Shown here piece after piece: positions 1-9,992 of a stretch of 64,000 nucleotides of DNA. The stretch covers positions 146,883-210,882 of the forward strand of contig CALGLE010000003.1 of NCBI GenBank assembly GCA_937930305.1, read 5' to 3'. This DNA is from an uncultured Granulosicoccaceae bacterium. GTDB lineage: Bacteria; Pseudomonadota; Gammaproteobacteria; Granulosicoccales; Granulosicoccaceae. Below the pieces are notes generated by a model. The model was not told the DNA's origin and searched no databases. It saw nothing but the letters and a program-made list of their open reading frames with translations. The position numbers and the translations under genes were made by a program. Within the stretch, counting starts at the first letter, position 1; each line of letters opens with the position of its first letter.

Positions 1-268
1 ATAGACTGCCTGCAACACTGAGCACAACAGCCCATTGAGATTGCGCGTTTAGAACTCCACCCAATCCAAAGGCCGATAAACACCCCCAAAACAAAGAGCC
101 ACTGCAAATGCCCAAAGCCAGTGCAACACCTTGAGCTCGACCCAAGCGCATGGACGTGTTCATGATGGCCAAGGTGCCAGGGCCTGGGGATGCAACACCG
201 ATAAAAAATAACGGCATAGCAACGCTGGTACCCGCTATGAAATCCGCCCACCCACTACCGCTGATCAT
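1..268 (-). CDS. LysE/RhtB-family amino-acid exporter, N-terminal part (runs off window)
   Basis: The reverse strand is open from an ATG at 268 to the window edge (89 codons). The peptide begins MISGSGWADFIAGTSVAMPL and contains GVASPGPGTLAIMNTSMRLG around residues 25-44. SPGP followed by a glycine-rich first helix is the hallmark of the LysE/RhtB translocators, inner-membrane exporters of amino acids or related metabolites. The gene starts 26 bp after the stop of tadA on the same strand, so the two are probably cotranscribed. No strong Shine-Dalgarno is visible, and an internal ATG 17 codons in is an alternative start. The substrate cannot be predicted from this fragment. Confidence 0.8.
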   Translation of the reverse strand, partial: MISGSGWADFIAGTSVAMPLFFIGVASPGPGTLAIMNTSMRLGRAQGVALALGICSGSLFWGCLSAFGLGGVLNAQSQWAVVLSVAGSL

Positions 269-294
269 AAATTTGTCATAGAAAAATTCAGTCG

Positions 295-765
295 CTATTC
301 ACGAAGTGATTGAAAAAACCGCCGCATAAATTCAGCGCACTCATCGGCCAGCACCGATTCGGTGACAGCGACGTGATGCGTGTTAGCGGGATTCATGAGC
401 GTATCGGCAATGCTGACGACGCCGCCCGTTCTAGGTTCTCTGGCCCCAAAAACAAGGCGTTTTATGCGCGCTTGCAACAAAGCGCCTGCGCACATGGTGC
501 AAGGTTCAATCGTGACGTAAAGAGTTGCCCCATCCAGACGCGCTGATTGCTTTTTTAACGCAGCTTGTCGTAACGCCAGCACTTCTGCGTGGCCCGTCGG
601 GTCGGAATCGGTGAGCGAACGATTGTGGGCCGTGCCAAGCACCTCATCATCCATGACCACTAAAGCACCAATAGGCACCTCACCCAATTCTAGAGCGACT
701 GCGGCAGCATCCAGTGCCAGTTGCATATAGCGCTCATCTATGGATTGGCGATGTGGGTTAGACAT
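295..765 (-). CDS. tadA: tRNA-specific adenosine deaminase TadA
   Basis: This 156-residue protein has the zinc cytidine/deoxycytidylate deaminase fold: the HAE motif with the catalytic Glu in TGHAEVLALR (about residues 58-67) and the PCxxC zinc site in EPCTMCAGAL (about 87-96). The family converts A34 to inosine in tRNA-Arg(ACG). The FGAREPRTGG segment after the zinc site and the C-terminal FMRRFFQSLR helix are typical of TadA rather than free-nucleoside deaminases. Length is normal for the family. It is followed at 26 bp by the LysE-type exporter, and lies downstream of the pnp terminator, so it probably has its own promoter. Confidence 0.95.
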   Translation of the reverse strand: MSNPHRQSIDERYMQLALDAAAVALELGEVPIGALVVMDDEVLGTAHNRSLTDSDPTGHAEVLALRQAALKKQSARLDGATLYVTIEPCTMCAGALLQARIKRLVFGAREPRTGGVVSIADTLMNPANTHHVAVTESVLADECAEFMRRFFQSLRE

Positions 766-791
766 AGTCTGAGGCTAACATCATCGCCATG

Positions 792-821
792 AAAAAAGGG
801 AGCCTCAATGAGACTCCCTTT
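792..821 (-). terminator. Intrinsic terminator of the rimP..pnp transcript
   Basis: Read on the minus strand, AAAGGGAGTCTC, a three-base loop and GAGGCTCCCTTT form a 12-bp stem with one mismatch, followed by a run of six T. It lies about 50 bp past the pnp stop codon and before tadA, so it should end the translation-factor operon. Confidence 0.85.
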
Positions 822-869
822 CCAATACTGCAGCTTCGGGCGAACCGCCCAAGCGATTCAAATAGAACC

Positions 870-2975
870 TTACGCCGAAGGCTCCTCGCCCTCTTCCACC
901 GCTTTAATACTCAAGCGAATACGACCCTGCTTATCCACTTCCAGTACTTTAACCTTTACCGTTTGACCTTCTGAGAGTTCATCCGCTACGTTCTGAACGC
1001 GCTGTTCAGAAATTTGCGAGATATGAACCAGCCCGTCTTTACCCGGCAAGATGTTGACGAAGGCACCGAAGTCCATGATCTTCTGAACTTTGCCTTCGTA
1101 GATGGTGCCCACTTCCACATCGGCTGTGATCAATTCGATGCGGCGCTTGGCTTCTTCACCAGCCAGACGATCGCTGGATGCGATTTTGATTAAGCCATCA
1201 TCGCCGATATCAATCGTGGCACCCGTTTCTTCGGTTAGTGCACGAATAACCGCACCGCCTTTTCCGATGACTGCCGCAATCTTTTCAGGATCAATTTTCA
1301 CGGTGATAAAACGCGGTGCGTGTTCAGATAAGTCCCCACGCGGTGCGTCTAAATCTTTCGCCATCTCGCCCAAGATGAACAGGCGTCCGTCTTTCGCTTG
1401 CGCCAAAGCCGTTTCCATTATTTCGCGAGTGATGCCTTGGATTTTGATGTCCATTTGTAAGGCCGTGATGCCTTCTGAGGTACCGGCTACTTTAAAGTCC
1501 ATGTCGCCTAGGTGATCTTCATCACCTAAGATGTCAGACAGAACCGCGTGGCCATCGTCTTCTTTAATCAAACCCATTGCGATACCCGCAACCGGTGATT
1601 TCAAAGGAACGCCCGCATCCATCAGCGCTAAGCTGGTGCCGCAAACCGACGCCATTGAGCTGGAACCGTTAGATTCGGTGATTTCCGACACCACTCGAAT
1701 GGTGTACGGAAATTCTTCATCATTCGGCATCACTGCTTGCACACCACGCTTGGCCAACTTACCGTGGCCTATTTCGCGACGCTTAGGTGAACCTACAAAT
1801 CCGGTTTCACCCACGCAGAACGGAGGAAAGTTGTAGTGCAACATAAATGGCATGCGAGATTCGCCCGCCAGCGCATCAATGATTTGTGCATCGCGCGTGG
1901 TGCCCAACGTAGCGGTAACGATCGCTTGCGTTTCACCGCGTGTGAATACCGCCGAACCGTGGGTTCTTGGCAGTACGCTGGTTTGTGCGGTGATGGGGCG
2001 AACAGTGGCCGTGTCACGACCATCAATACGCGGTTCCCCGGCAATGATGCGACGCCGAACAATGGATTTTTCTAAGGTGCTAAAAGCACCTTTCACGTCA
2101 CTGGCAGACCAACCATCAGCACCGTCTTCAGCCGCAATTTCAGACACCGCTTTTTCTTTCGCTGCAGATACCGCATCTTGACGAGCTTGCTTTTCCGGAG
2201 TTTTGTAGGCGGCCGTTAAGTCGCCTTCAATAACCGAACGAACCTTGTCAGCTAAGTCGGTATCAACCGCTGGCGGCTCCCACGTCCATGCTGCTGTGTT
2301 CACTTCAGCGGCTAATTCGTTAATCGCCACAATGGCCGTTTTACAATGATCGTGACCGAAAACCACCGCATCTAGCATGGTGGATTCGTTCAATATATTT
2401 GCTTCGGATTCAACCATCAGAACCGCATCGCTGGTGCCAGCAACCACCAGATCAAGCTCAGAAGATTCCATCTGCTCGTAGGTGGGGTTCAGCACGTATT
2501 CACCGCCGATGTAACCGACGCGAGCACCACCAATGGGCCCTGCGAACGGCATACCGGAACAAGCTAAAGCCGCCGAGGCGCCAATCATTGCGGGAATGTC
2601 CGGGTTGATGGCGGGATCCATCGAGATGACAGTGGCAATGACTTGCACTTCGTTCATGAAGCCTTTAGGGAACAAAGGTCGTAAAGGCCGATCAATGAGA
2701 CGAGATACCAGAGTTTCATTTTCACTGGGGCGCCCTTCTCGCTTGAAAAATCCACCGGGGATCTTTCCAGCGGCGTAAGTGCGCTCCTGGTAGTTGATGG
2801 TGAGTGGGAAAAAGCTTTGCCCTGGGTTGGCCTCTTTACGGCCTACCGCGGTGACAAGCACCACGGTGTCACCCATGCTGGCGATGATGGCAGCGCTTGC
2901 TTGCCGGGCGATCTCACCGGTTTGCAGCGTGACTGTATCAGCGCCATATTGAAAAGTTTTCGAGAATGCGGTCAC
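870..2975 (-). CDS. pnp: Polyribonucleotide nucleotidyltransferase (PNPase)
   Basis: This is a phosphorolytic 3'-to-5' exoribonuclease that degrades mRNA as part of the RNA degradosome. The 701 residues match the family length. In order there are a first RNase PH domain ([20 protein letters not shown]), an all-helical linker, a second RNase PH domain carrying the active site ([35 protein letters not shown] with the catalytic Asp residues), a KH domain ([20 protein letters not shown], about 548-567) and a C-terminal S1 domain ([18 protein letters not shown]). It sits 47 bp after rpsO, the standard arrangement. In enterobacteria RNase III cleavage of the rpsO-pnp spacer controls pnp; no such site was demonstrated here. 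Confidence 0.98.
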   Translation of the reverse strand: MTAFSKTFQYGADTVTLQTGEIARQASAAIIASMGDTVVLVTAVGRKEANPGQSFFPLTINYQERTYAAGKIPGGFFKREGRPSENETLVSRLIDRPLRPLFPKGFMNEVQVIATVISMDPAINPDIPAMIGASAALACSGMPFAGPIGGARVGYIGGEYVLNPTYEQMESSELDLVVAGTSDAVLMVESEANILNESTMLDAVVFGHDHCKTAIVAINELAAEVNTAAWTWEPPAVDTDLADKVRSVIEGDLTAAYKTPEKQARQDAVSAAKEKAVSEIAAEDGADGWSASDVKGAFSTLEKSIVRRRIIAGEPRIDGRDTATVRPITAQTSVLPRTHGSAVFTRGETQAIVTATLGTTRDAQIIDALAGESRMPFMLHYNFPPFCVGETGFVGSPKRREIGHGKLAKRGVQAVMPNDEEFPYTIRVVSEITESNGSSSMASVCGTSLALMDAGVPLKSPVAGIAMGLIKEDDGHAVLSDILGDEDHLGDMDFKVAGTSEGITALQMDIKIQGITREIMETALAQAKDGRLFILGEMAKDLDAPRGDLSEHAPRFITVKIDPEKIAAVIGKGGAVIRALTEETGATIDIGDDGLIKIASSDRLAGEEAKRRIELITADVEVGTIYEGKVQKIMDFGAFVNILPGKDGLVHISQISEQRVQNVADELSEGQTVKVKVLEVDKQGRIRLSIKAVEEGEEPSA

Positions 2976-3022
2976 TTGAATTCCTTAGCCGTTGTTGGCA
3001 ATTCGTTGCACGAAAGGGACGC

Positions 3023-3295
3023 TTAGCGGCGTAGGCCGAGGCGCTTAATAAGGTTTTGATAGCGCGAGGCGTCTTTAGCGTGCAGATAATCCAAGAGCTT
3101 ACGGCGCTGATTAACCATGCGCAGCAGGCCGCGACGTGAATGGTGATCGTGTTTGTGCTCTTTGAAGTGTTCCGTGAGGTGAACAATGCGCGCGGACAGT
3201 AGTGCTACTTGTACTTCTGGGGACCCCGTGTCCGTAGAGTCGATCTGGTGTTCTTTAACAATTTCCGCCTTTTGCTCGGCGCTGAGACATGACAT
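3023..3295 (-). CDS. rpsO: 30S ribosomal protein S15
   Basis: The 90-residue protein carries the S15 core: [20 protein letters not shown] followed by [20 protein letters not shown] and a C-terminal [13 protein letters not shown]15 binds 16S rRNA helices 20-22 and organises the platform of the small subunit. Sequence and position between truB and pnp are those of most gammaproteobacteria. The N-terminus reads MSCLSAEQK, one residue longer than the usual MSLS start. The 53-bp spacer to truB could hold a promoter, but nothing convincing was seen. Confidence 0.98.
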   Translation of the reverse strand: MSCLSAEQKAEIVKEHQIDSTDTGSPEVQVALLSARIVHLTEHFKEHKHDHHSRRGLLRMVNQRRKLLDYLHAKDASRYQNLIKRLGLRR

Positions 3296-3348
3296 ACATA
3301 ACCTATATTGGGTTGTGGTTTGATTAACCGCGCATTGTAGCAGTTCCC

Positions 3349-4320
3349 TCAGACTTGGAGCACCCGCTTAGGTCGCCAACAATCGGTACCATTCGGCGTT
3401 CCCAGGCCTATGAACTGATCCGTAGGGTCGTAAATCCTGACCCACTCGGCCTCCGTGCTGGGCGGGGCACTTATGCCCGCGCCTAGGTGGCCCAATGCCT
3501 GGCCCTCACCGGGCTGTCCGTTCCTAAAGGCTGCCAAACCTGCTTCACTGAGCCGAGCGGCCGGCATATGCTCTAACCCGGTATCCAGCGGGAGCAAATA
3601 TTGATCAGGATCATCCGCGTTCTCTAACTGTTCCAACGTGACCATGGGTGTATTTTGGAATGGGGATACGTGCGTTCGGCGCAGCACGGTGACGTGAGCA
3701 CCACACCCCAAGGCCTCACCAATATCGGTCACGATGCTGCGAATGTAGGTGCCTTTGGAACAATCCACTTGCAAAGAGGCTGTGCCTAATGCGGCATCAA
3801 AGGCGCTCACCTCCAACCGATGAATGATCACATCGCGCGCTTTACGCTCTACCGTAATGCCTTCACGAGCTAACTTATATAAGCGTTTGCCATCCACTTT
3901 CAGCGCCGACACCATCGGTGGCACTTGCTTGATGGGCCCACGAAGCTCGGCGCAGGCCGCTTCCAAATCGTTCAAAGTCAGCGTCGGAACTGGGCGCGTT
4001 TCGATAACATCCCCATCGGCATCGGCGCTGTCCGTAATCACGCCCAGCTGTAAGCTGGTCTCGTAACCCTTGTCAGCGTTCAGAAAGTATTGCGACAACT
4101 TCGTGGCTTCGCCAAAACACAGCGGCAGCATCCCAGTTGCTAGCGGATCAAGGCTGCCCGTGTGACCGGCTTTCTTTGCACGCAGCAACCATTTCGCTTT
4201 TTGCAGGGCCTTATTAGAACTGCCGCCGCACGGTTTATCGAGTAACAACAGGCCGTGAACTGCTCGTTTCTCGCGACGGGGCTGCCCGCCTGGCTTAAGA
4301 GGATCGTTCATCCTCATCAT
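3349..4320 (-). CDS. truB: tRNA pseudouridine-55 synthase TruB
   Basis: TruB makes pseudouridine 55 in the T-loop of all tRNAs. Visible landmarks are [14 protein letters not shown] near residue 24, [20 protein letters not shown] (about 50-69) with the catalytic Asp of the GxLDP motif, and [19 protein letters not shown] (about 187-205), which marks the second catalytic-domain motif. A C-terminal PUA-like domain follows. The start is uncertain: codons 1, 2 and 4 are all ATG (4320, 4317, 4311). Every choice overlaps the end of rbfA, which implies translational coupling. Confidence 0.97.
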   Translation of the reverse strand: MMRMNDPLKPGGQPRREKRAVHGLLLLDKPCGGSSNKALQKAKWLLRAKKAGHTGSLDPLATGMLPLCFGEATKLSQYFLNADKGYETSLQLGVITDSADADGDVIETRPVPTLTLNDLEAACAELRGPIKQVPPMVSALKVDGKRLYKLAREGITVERKARDVIIHRLEVSAFDAALGTASLQVDCSKGTYIRSIVTDIGEALGCGAHVTVLRRTHVSPFQNTPMVTLEQLENADDPDQYLLPLDTGLEHMPAARLSEAGLAAFRNGQPGEGQALGHLGAGISAPPSTEAEWVRIYDPTDQFIGLGTPNGTDCWRPKRVLQV

Positions 4321-4684
4321 CAGCAGCCGTGGTGTTGGATTTCACCGCGTTGTCAATTAACGCGGACAACTCAGCCCCTTTAGCAGCCGAATCATCAAAC
4401 TTAAACCGCAACTGCGGCACACTGCGACTGTTCAGGCTTTTGGCAATTTGAGATCGTAAAAACCCGTTGGCGCGCTCCAAACCCGCTTGAGTTTCTTTCG
4501 CCTCAGAAGCATCGATAAGTGTGTAGTAAATTCGTGCCACGCCCAAATCTCTCGACACTTCAACCGATGCGATGGTGAGCATCGGTGAAATGCGAGGATC
4601 TTTTAACCCAGTGCGTATCAGCTCTGAGAGTTCGCGTTGAATAAAGTCTGCAACGCGATTTGGCCTTGAGCTACTTCCTGCCAT
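4295..4684 (-). CDS. rbfA: 30S ribosome-binding factor A
   Basis: RbfA is a KH-like factor that helps mature the 5' end of 16S rRNA and cold adaptation. The 129 residues contain RVADFIQRELSELIRTGLKD near the start, then DPRISPMLTIASVEVSRDLG and ARIYYTL, the conserved core. The C-terminal tail is acidic (DDEDERSS). Its ATG shares one base with the infB stop codon and its end overlaps truB, so the three genes are translationally coupled. Confidence 0.97.
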   Translation of the reverse strand: MAGSSSRPNRVADFIQRELSELIRTGLKDPRISPMLTIASVEVSRDLGVARIYYTLIDASEAKETQAGLERANGFLRSQIAKSLNSRSVPQLRFKFDDSAAKGAELSALIDNAVKSNTTAADDEDERSS

Positions 4685-7614
4685 TACAGGCTACGCGCCA
4701 CTTCTGTGCGTTCAAACACTTCAATGGAATCTTCTGGCTGAACATCGGTGTAGTTCTTCACACCGATACCGCATTCAGTACCCATGTTCACTTCCTTCAC
4801 ATCGTCTTTAAATCGACGTAAAGATTCCAGTTCGCCTTCATAGATCACCACGTTTTCACGTAATACGCGTATAGGCGCATCCCGCTTCACAACCCCATCA
4901 ACCACCATACAACCGGCGATTTGACCAAACTTAGGCGAGGTAAACACATCGCGCACTTCTGCGGTGCCAATGATGCGTTCGCGAATCTCTGGAGGTAACA
5001 AGCCGCCGGCCACCGACTTAATCAAATCAATCAGTTCATAGATAACACTGTAGTAGTGCAGCTCGATGTCCTGCTCTTGGATTAAGTTTCTGGCCCGACC
5101 ATCTGCACGGGTATTGAAGCCCACCAAAATTGCGCTGGATGTGGCCGCTAAATTTGCATCCGATTCGGTGATACCACCGACACCGCCGCCAACCACACGA
5201 ACACTCACTTCATCGGTTGATAATTTTTCTAACGAATCGCGAATGGCTTCGTAACTGCCTTTAACATCGGCCTTCACCACAATGTTAACGGTCGGTGTTT
5301 CGCCACTTTTAATTTGTGAGAACACATCTTCCAACTTCGCCGGTCGACGCTCGGCCAAGCGTTGATCACGTTGCTTGCCTTCACGCAGCTCTGCCAATTC
5401 GCGAGCGCTTTTCTCATCCGCAGCAACCAACATTTCATCACCGGCGTTCGGTGTGGAAGAAAGACCCAACAGTTGAACCGGAGTAGATGGACCCGCAGCC
5501 GTTATCTGCTGACCGTTCTCATCAAACATGGCACGCACGCGACCGGTAACCTGGCCACACAACACCGTATCGCCGCGACTCAAGGTACCGCTTTGCACTA
5601 ACACCGTTGCAACCGGACCGCGCCCCTTATCCAAAGTGGCTTCAATCACGATACCGGTCGCATTGCCGTCTTCTTGGGCCACAAGCTCGAGTACTTCAGC
5701 TTGTAAGTTGATCGCTTCCATCAACGTATCAACACCCGCACCTTGTAAGGCAGAAACTGGAATGAATTGCGTATCCCCGCCCCAGTCTTCTGGAATTACA
5801 TCGTGTGCCGCCAATTCATTCTTCACCCGTTCAGGATCGGCGCCTTCTTTATCCATTTTGTTGACCGCAACCACAATCGGCACACCGGCAGCTTTCGCGT
5901 GTTGCACCGCTTCAATGGTTTGCGGCATAACACCGTCATCCGCGGCGCACACCAAAACCACAATATCGGTCGCTTGTGCACCACGAGCTCGCATCGCGGT
6001 AAACGCGGCGTGACCTGGCGTATCCAGGAACGTTATTAACCCGGTATCGGTTTTAGCCTGATAGGCACCGATATGCTGGGTTATGCCGCCCGCTTCACCT
6101 GAGGCGATACGTGCATTACGGATGTAGTCAAGCAGAGAGGTTTTACCGTGATCAACGTGACCCATCACCGTTACTACTGGCGGTCTAGGTACCTCGTTCC
6201 CGGTGCGCTCACCGGAAATGCGCATCGCCAATTCCGCTTCGACATCGTCAGCACTCATTGGTGCTGCGTTGTGGCCCATCTCTTCGACCACCAAAATAGC
6301 CGTGTCTTGATCCAGCATTTGGTTGATGGTGGCCATGACACCCATGCCCATCATCGCCTTGATCACTTCAGCAGCTTTCACTGCCATTCGATTGGCCAGT
6401 TCTGCCACCGTTATGGTTTCTGGCACTTCCACATCACGAACTACGGGAGCGGTTGGCATTTCGAAGCCGTGCTTAGCTTCCATATTTGCCGGAGACGAAC
6501 GGCGCGACTTGCCTTTACGTCGACCCGATTTATCTTTGGCCACATGCAATTGATTACGACCGTAACGAGTATCCCCGCCACCGCCACCGCCGGCCTTACC
6601 TTTACCCCGGCCTTTACCACGGCCACGACCACCTGCGGCCGCCGGATCACCGGATGCTGCTTGTTGCGCCTCTGCCGCGGCACGTTTTTGAGCTTCTTCT
6701 AGCGCACGCTGCGCAGCGCGTTGCTCAGTTTCCTTCTTCTGTTGCTCTTCTGTTTCACGACGACGCTGCGACGACACTTCTCGTTCCGCTTGTCGTTCAG
6801 CCGCTTCTCGTGCCTGCTTTTCAGCAAACTCTCGGCGTGCGGCATCCATGCGGGCCTGCTCGCTACTGGGTGCTGAGCGCGAAGGAGCCGCAGGGGCTGC
6901 TGACACGGCCGATGCGTTGTCACTGACTTCAGCCGGCGCATCCGTTACCACAGGCGCAGCCGCAGCCGCGGCCATGGCAGCTTCTGCTTCAGCTCGAATA
7001 CGGGCTTCAGCGGCAGCATTGGCGTCCACTACAGGGGCGTCATCGATAGCCTCATCATCGGCTAGATCTGCAGCAGAGTCCGAGACATCGCTGCCATCAA
7101 CTTCCGCTGACTCTTCCACAACAGGGGCTGCAACGTCGAGCGGCTCATGATCAGATTGCGTTGCATCTTCATCGCCCTCATCCGCACCCGCCGTTTGGAC
7201 CACCTCTGTTGGTGCCGCGGTATCGTCCGCCTCTTCCGCGTGATGAGCTAAATCGTCATCATCGTCATCGTCGTCAACATCGGCTTCGTGATCGGATGAT
7301 TCATCAGCCGGGTTGACTACCGTTCTGCGACCGCGAACCTCAACGTTAACCGTTTTCCGGCCCGAGGAATCAGACTTCAGAGCGCTGCGACGTTTACGCC
7401 GCAGGGTGATTTTTTTGCCGCTACTTTCAGCCTGCGCAGCCGCGGGCTGGCCGCGAGCATTACGTAAATGCTGCAGCAGTGCGTACTTCTCTTCATCCGT
7501 TACTGAATCGGATTCAGCGGATTTCACTACACCCGCTTCCCGAAGCTGCTCAAGCAGCTTCTCGACCGGTGTACCGACCACCTGTGCGAGTTGTTTTACC
7601 GTGACTTCAGCCAT
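4684..7614 (-). CDS. infB: Translation initiation factor IF-2
   Basis: This 976-residue GTPase delivers initiator tRNA to the 30S subunit. It starts with an IF2_N domain ([20 protein letters not shown]), then has a long low-complexity linker of about 300 residues with an acidic Asp/Glu stretch, an Ala-rich stretch and a Gly/Arg-rich stretch ([19 protein letters not shown]), then a second IF2_N-type segment. The G domain shows [16 protein letters not shown] (G1), ITQHIGAY (G2), [10 protein letters not shown] (G3), NKMDKEGAD (G4) and SALQG (G5). Domains II-IV follow. It is larger than E. coli IF2 (890) mainly because of the linker. nusA lies 58 bp upstream. Confidence 0.98.
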   Translation of the reverse strand: MAEVTVKQLAQVVGTPVEKLLEQLREAGVVKSAESDSVTDEEKYALLQHLRNARGQPAAAQAESSGKKITLRRKRRSALKSDSSGRKTVNVEVRGRRTVVNPADESSDHEADVDDDDDDDDLAHHAEEADDTAAPTEVVQTAGADEGDEDATQSDHEPLDVAAPVVEESAEVDGSDVSDSAADLADDEAIDDAPVVDANAAAEARIRAEAEAAMAAAAAAPVVTDAPAEVSDNASAVSAAPAAPSRSAPSSEQARMDAARREFAEKQAREAAERQAEREVSSQRRRETEEQQKKETEQRAAQRALEEAQKRAAAEAQQAASGDPAAAGGRGRGKGRGKGKAGGGGGGDTRYGRNQLHVAKDKSGRRKGKSRRSSPANMEAKHGFEMPTAPVVRDVEVPETITVAELANRMAVKAAEVIKAMMGMGVMATINQMLDQDTAILVVEEMGHNAAPMSADDVEAELAMRISGERTGNEVPRPPVVTVMGHVDHGKTSLLDYIRNARIASGEAGGITQHIGAYQAKTDTGLITFLDTPGHAAFTAMRARGAQATDIVVLVCAADDGVMPQTIEAVQHAKAAGVPIVVAVNKMDKEGADPERVKNELAAHDVIPEDWGGDTQFIPVSALQGAGVDTLMEAINLQAEVLELVAQEDGNATGIVIEATLDKGRGPVATVLVQSGTLSRGDTVLCGQVTGRVRAMFDENGQQITAAGPSTPVQLLGLSSTPNAGDEMLVAADEKSARELAELREGKQRDQRLAERRPAKLEDVFSQIKSGETPTVNIVVKADVKGSYEAIRDSLEKLSTDEVSVRVVGGGVGGITESDANLAATSSAILVGFNTRADGRARNLIQEQDIELHYYSVIYELIDLIKSVAGGLLPPEIRERIIGTAEVRDVFTSPKFGQIAGCMVVDGVVKRDAPIRVLRENVVIYEGELESLRRFKDDVKEVNMGTECGIGVKNYTDVQPEDSIEVFERTEVARSL

Positions 7615-7672
7615 ACGCCTCTTCTATTCCAAAAGCCCAAAACGGCTTGACTACGCTTCGTTGTAGCGTCTG

Positions 7673-9169
7673 TTAGGAATCCGTTTCCTCAAACCAACTT
7701 TCACGAGCCTTCATAATGAGAGTGCCCGCGAGTTCTTCGTTCATGTCTTCAACAACCATCAAATCAACAATGGCTTGTTCGGCTAAATCATCCACCGTAC
7801 AAATGCCATGCGCTGCCATATTGATGGCCAATTCTTCACTCATACCATCCATCGCGATGAGTTCAGGAGTGGGTGTGTTACCACCGAGTTTTTCTTCTGT
7901 TGCCAGTGCCTTGGTTAACAGCGCATCTTGAGCGCGGTTACGCAATTCACCCACAATTTCATCGTCAAATTCGTCAATATCCAGCAGTTCTTGTTCGGGT
8001 ACATAGGCCACTTCCTCTACGGTCGTAAAGCCTTCTTGAACCAGAATTAACGCCACTTCTTCATCAACATCCAGTTGATCAACAAACACTTGTAAATGCG
8101 TTCGCGCTTCGGCATCACTTTTCTCTTCAGCAGCTGCCTCGTCCATCACGTTCAATTCCCATCCGGTTAATTCGGATGCCAATCGGACATTTTGCCCGCC
8201 ACGACCAATCGCCAGTGACAGCTTCTCTTCTTCCACGGCGATGTCCATTGAATGTCGCTCTTCATCAATGACAATACCTTTAACTTCTGCCGGCGCCATG
8301 GCGTTGATAACGAACTGCGCCGGGTTTTCATCCCAAAGGATGATGTCAATGCGTTCGCCAGCGAGCTCATTGGATACCGTCTGCACCCGTGAACCTCGCA
8401 TCCCGACACAGGCCCCAACTGGATCCAGTCGCGGGTCCAGTGAGGACACGGCAATCTTTGCTCGTTGACTCGGGTCACGAGCGGCACCGTTTATCACAAT
8501 GGTGCCCTGACCCACTTCAGGCACTTCCAAACGGAACAATTCAATTAGAAATTCTGGCGCGGTTCTTGACACGAATAACTGCGGCCCGCGAGGCTCGTTT
8601 CGAACGTCGGCTAAGAACGCCCGCAACCGATCACCAGGGCGCACCGCTTCACGAGGAATCATGTCTTCGCGAGAGATATAAGCTTCTGCGTTGTTGCCTA
8701 AATCGAGGTAAACACCACCACGCTCTAAGCGTTTAACAATCCCCATCACCAGTTCGCCAATTCGACTTTGATACGCTTCTACAACACGCAGCCGCTCCGC
8801 TTCCCGAACCTTCTGAACGATAACTTGTTTCGCTGTTTGCGCCGCAATTCGCCCAAATTCTACTGATTCTATTTCCTCTTCAACGAAGTCGCCCAAGCCC
8901 TTTTCCGGCTCGTCAATTTGGGCCGCGGAGATGGTGATCTGCCGCAGCGGAAATTCTTGCTCTTCATCGTCTGGCACAATTTCCCATCGGCGGTAAGTCA
9001 GATAATCGCCCGTCTCACGATCAATACTCACGCGCACTTCGATATCGGTGCCCTGTTTCTTTCGGGTAGCCGACGCCAGCGCAGCTTCCAATGCATCGAA
9101 GATGATTTCTTTATCTACAGCCTTCTCGTTCGAGACGCCGTCTACTACTAGAAGAATATCCTTACTCAT
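7673..9169 (-). CDS. nusA: Transcription termination/antitermination protein NusA
   Basis: NusA binds RNA polymerase and modulates pausing, termination and rrn antitermination. The 498 residues show the N-terminal polymerase-binding domain, an S1 domain ([20 protein letters not shown], about 143-162), KH1/KH2 ([50 protein letters not shown]) and two acidic C-terminal helix-hairpin-helix repeats ([40 protein letters not shown]) that contact the polymerase alpha subunit in gammaproteobacteria. Rim-nus-inf order is standard. Confidence 0.98.
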   Translation of the reverse strand: MSKDILLVVDGVSNEKAVDKEIIFDALEAALASATRKKQGTDIEVRVSIDRETGDYLTYRRWEIVPDDEEQEFPLRQITISAAQIDEPEKGLGDFVEEEIESVEFGRIAAQTAKQVIVQKVREAERLRVVEAYQSRIGELVMGIVKRLERGGVYLDLGNNAEAYISREDMIPREAVRPGDRLRAFLADVRNEPRGPQLFVSRTAPEFLIELFRLEVPEVGQGTIVINGAARDPSQRAKIAVSSLDPRLDPVGACVGMRGSRVQTVSNELAGERIDIILWDENPAQFVINAMAPAEVKGIVIDEERHSMDIAVEEEKLSLAIGRGGQNVRLASELTGWELNVMDEAAAEEKSDAEARTHLQVFVDQLDVDEEVALILVQEGFTTVEEVAYVPEQELLDIDEFDDEIVGELRNRAQDALLTKALATEEKLGGNTPTPELIAMDGMSEELAINMAAHGICTVDDLAEQAIVDLMVVEDMNEELAGTLIMKARESWFEETDS

Positions 9170-9257
9170 GATGAGTAGGCTCCAGCATAATTTGATATTT
9201 CAACATGTTGATTCATGGTTCGTCACTCTTTGCCCAACGCGTTATGAGTTTAGGCGT

Positions 9258-9713
9258 TCAAAACTTTGCTATCAGGTTGGCCTGCTCTACATCGTCAATG
9301 GGTACTGAAAAGTCAACACCGTCAATTTCTATAGTGGCTTCACCGTCGGCCACGCTCACTAACTTCCCTTTGTAATTCCGCCTACCGTCGTGCGCTGTTA
9401 CCGTTCTTGCCCGAACTTCTTCGCCCACCTGAGCCGCAAACTGCGCTTCAGTGAACAACGGGCGATCCACGCCAGGTGATGACACCTCCAGCAAATACGC
9501 CGTACTGATTACGTCATCCACGTCCAATGCGGCGCTGAGCTGACGACTCACACTTGCACAATCATCTACTTCAATGCCCTTGGACGTATCGATGAAGACC
9601 CGCAAGGTGGTGCCATTTTCAGCCTGACCGAACTCGGCCCCCACGTACTCGTACCCCAGTCCAACGACCACGGGCTCTACCACTGCCTGAATTTTAGGAG
9701 CTACCCGTTGCAT
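9258..9713 (-). CDS. rimP: Ribosome maturation factor RimP
   Basis: RimP assists early 30S assembly. The 151 residues contain VEPVVVGLGYEYVGAEFGQ, then LRVFIDTSKGIEVDDCASVS and YLLEVSSPGVDRPLFTEAQF, the diagnostic RimP signatures, followed by the C-terminal Sm-like domain (KGKLVSVADGEATIEIDG). It is first in the rimP-nusA-infB-rbfA-truB-rpsO-pnp run. A strong terminator hairpin stands only about 20 bp before its start codon, so expression probably depends on read-through or on a promoter overlapping that hairpin. Confidence 0.97.
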   Translation of the reverse strand: MQRVAPKIQAVVEPVVVGLGYEYVGAEFGQAENGTTLRVFIDTSKGIEVDDCASVSRQLSAALDVDDVISTAYLLEVSSPGVDRPLFTEAQFAAQVGEEVRARTVTAHDGRRNYKGKLVSVADGEATIEIDGVDFSVPIDDVEQANLIAKF

Positions 9714-9733
9714 AAATTAAGTTATAGCCAATG

Positions 9734-9758
9734 AAAAAGGCTCCACTGAGGAGCCTTT
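9734..9758 (-). terminator. Intrinsic terminator directly upstream of rimP
   Basis: On the minus strand AAAGGCTCC, loop TCAGT and GGAGCCTTT form a perfect 9-bp stem followed by TT, giving five T in a row at the stem's 3' side. It ends 20 bp before the rimP ATG, inside what must be the operon's leader, which is the usual geometry of an attenuator or of a small RNA gene's end. Confidence 0.85.
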
Positions 9759-9888
9759 GATCAACGTTCTTATTGCGTTAGAGGTACCCAGACAACCCAA
9801 AAGTGCTTGGAATGCGGTACATAACGGATCCGGCGGCAGGATCGGCGCTATCAAAGCGATGCTTTGAGGGAGTTCGGTCCAGCCTATT
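9734..9888 (-). ncRNA. Candidate structured leader or small RNA upstream of rimP
   Basis: Between a plausible promoter (9895-9923) and the strong terminator (9734-9758) lies about 155 nt with no coding signature that folds on paper into consecutive hairpins. On the plus strand these are TCAAAGC/GCTTTGA at 9851-9867, GATCC/GGATC at 9827-9843, and GTACCC pairing with GGTAC (9784-9820) around an inner CCAA/TTGG hairpin (9797-9810). I do not recognise it as 6S, SRP, RNase P RNA or a tRNA. Terminator-ended rimP leaders have been reported in other gammaproteobacteria, so this could be an attenuator of the rimP-nusA-infB operon or a free small RNA. The stems are seen; the function is inference. Confidence 0.5.
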
Positions 9889-9894
9889 TCGCTA

Positions 9895-9923
9895 AGTGTA
9901 TCAAAGCTGAACGTAGGCAACAA
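9895..9923 (-). promoter_or_regulatory. Putative sigma-70 promoter for the rimP leader
   Basis: Read on the minus strand: TTGTTG at 9923-9918, a 17-bp spacer, and TACACT at 9900-9895 with TGA just before it. Transcription would start near 9888 and run through the structured leader towards rimP. Confidence 0.45.
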
Positions 9924-9992
9924 CTCATCAACGCTTTAAGCCGCACGTTTTTTGCCAGATTCAGCCCATCGTGGCATAGCCGTGATGCCGAT

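Noticed and set aside
9717..9923. A small minus-strand protein ahead of rimP
   Set aside because: The frame runs through the terminator and several hairpins, and the translation has no family likeness or ribosome-binding site.
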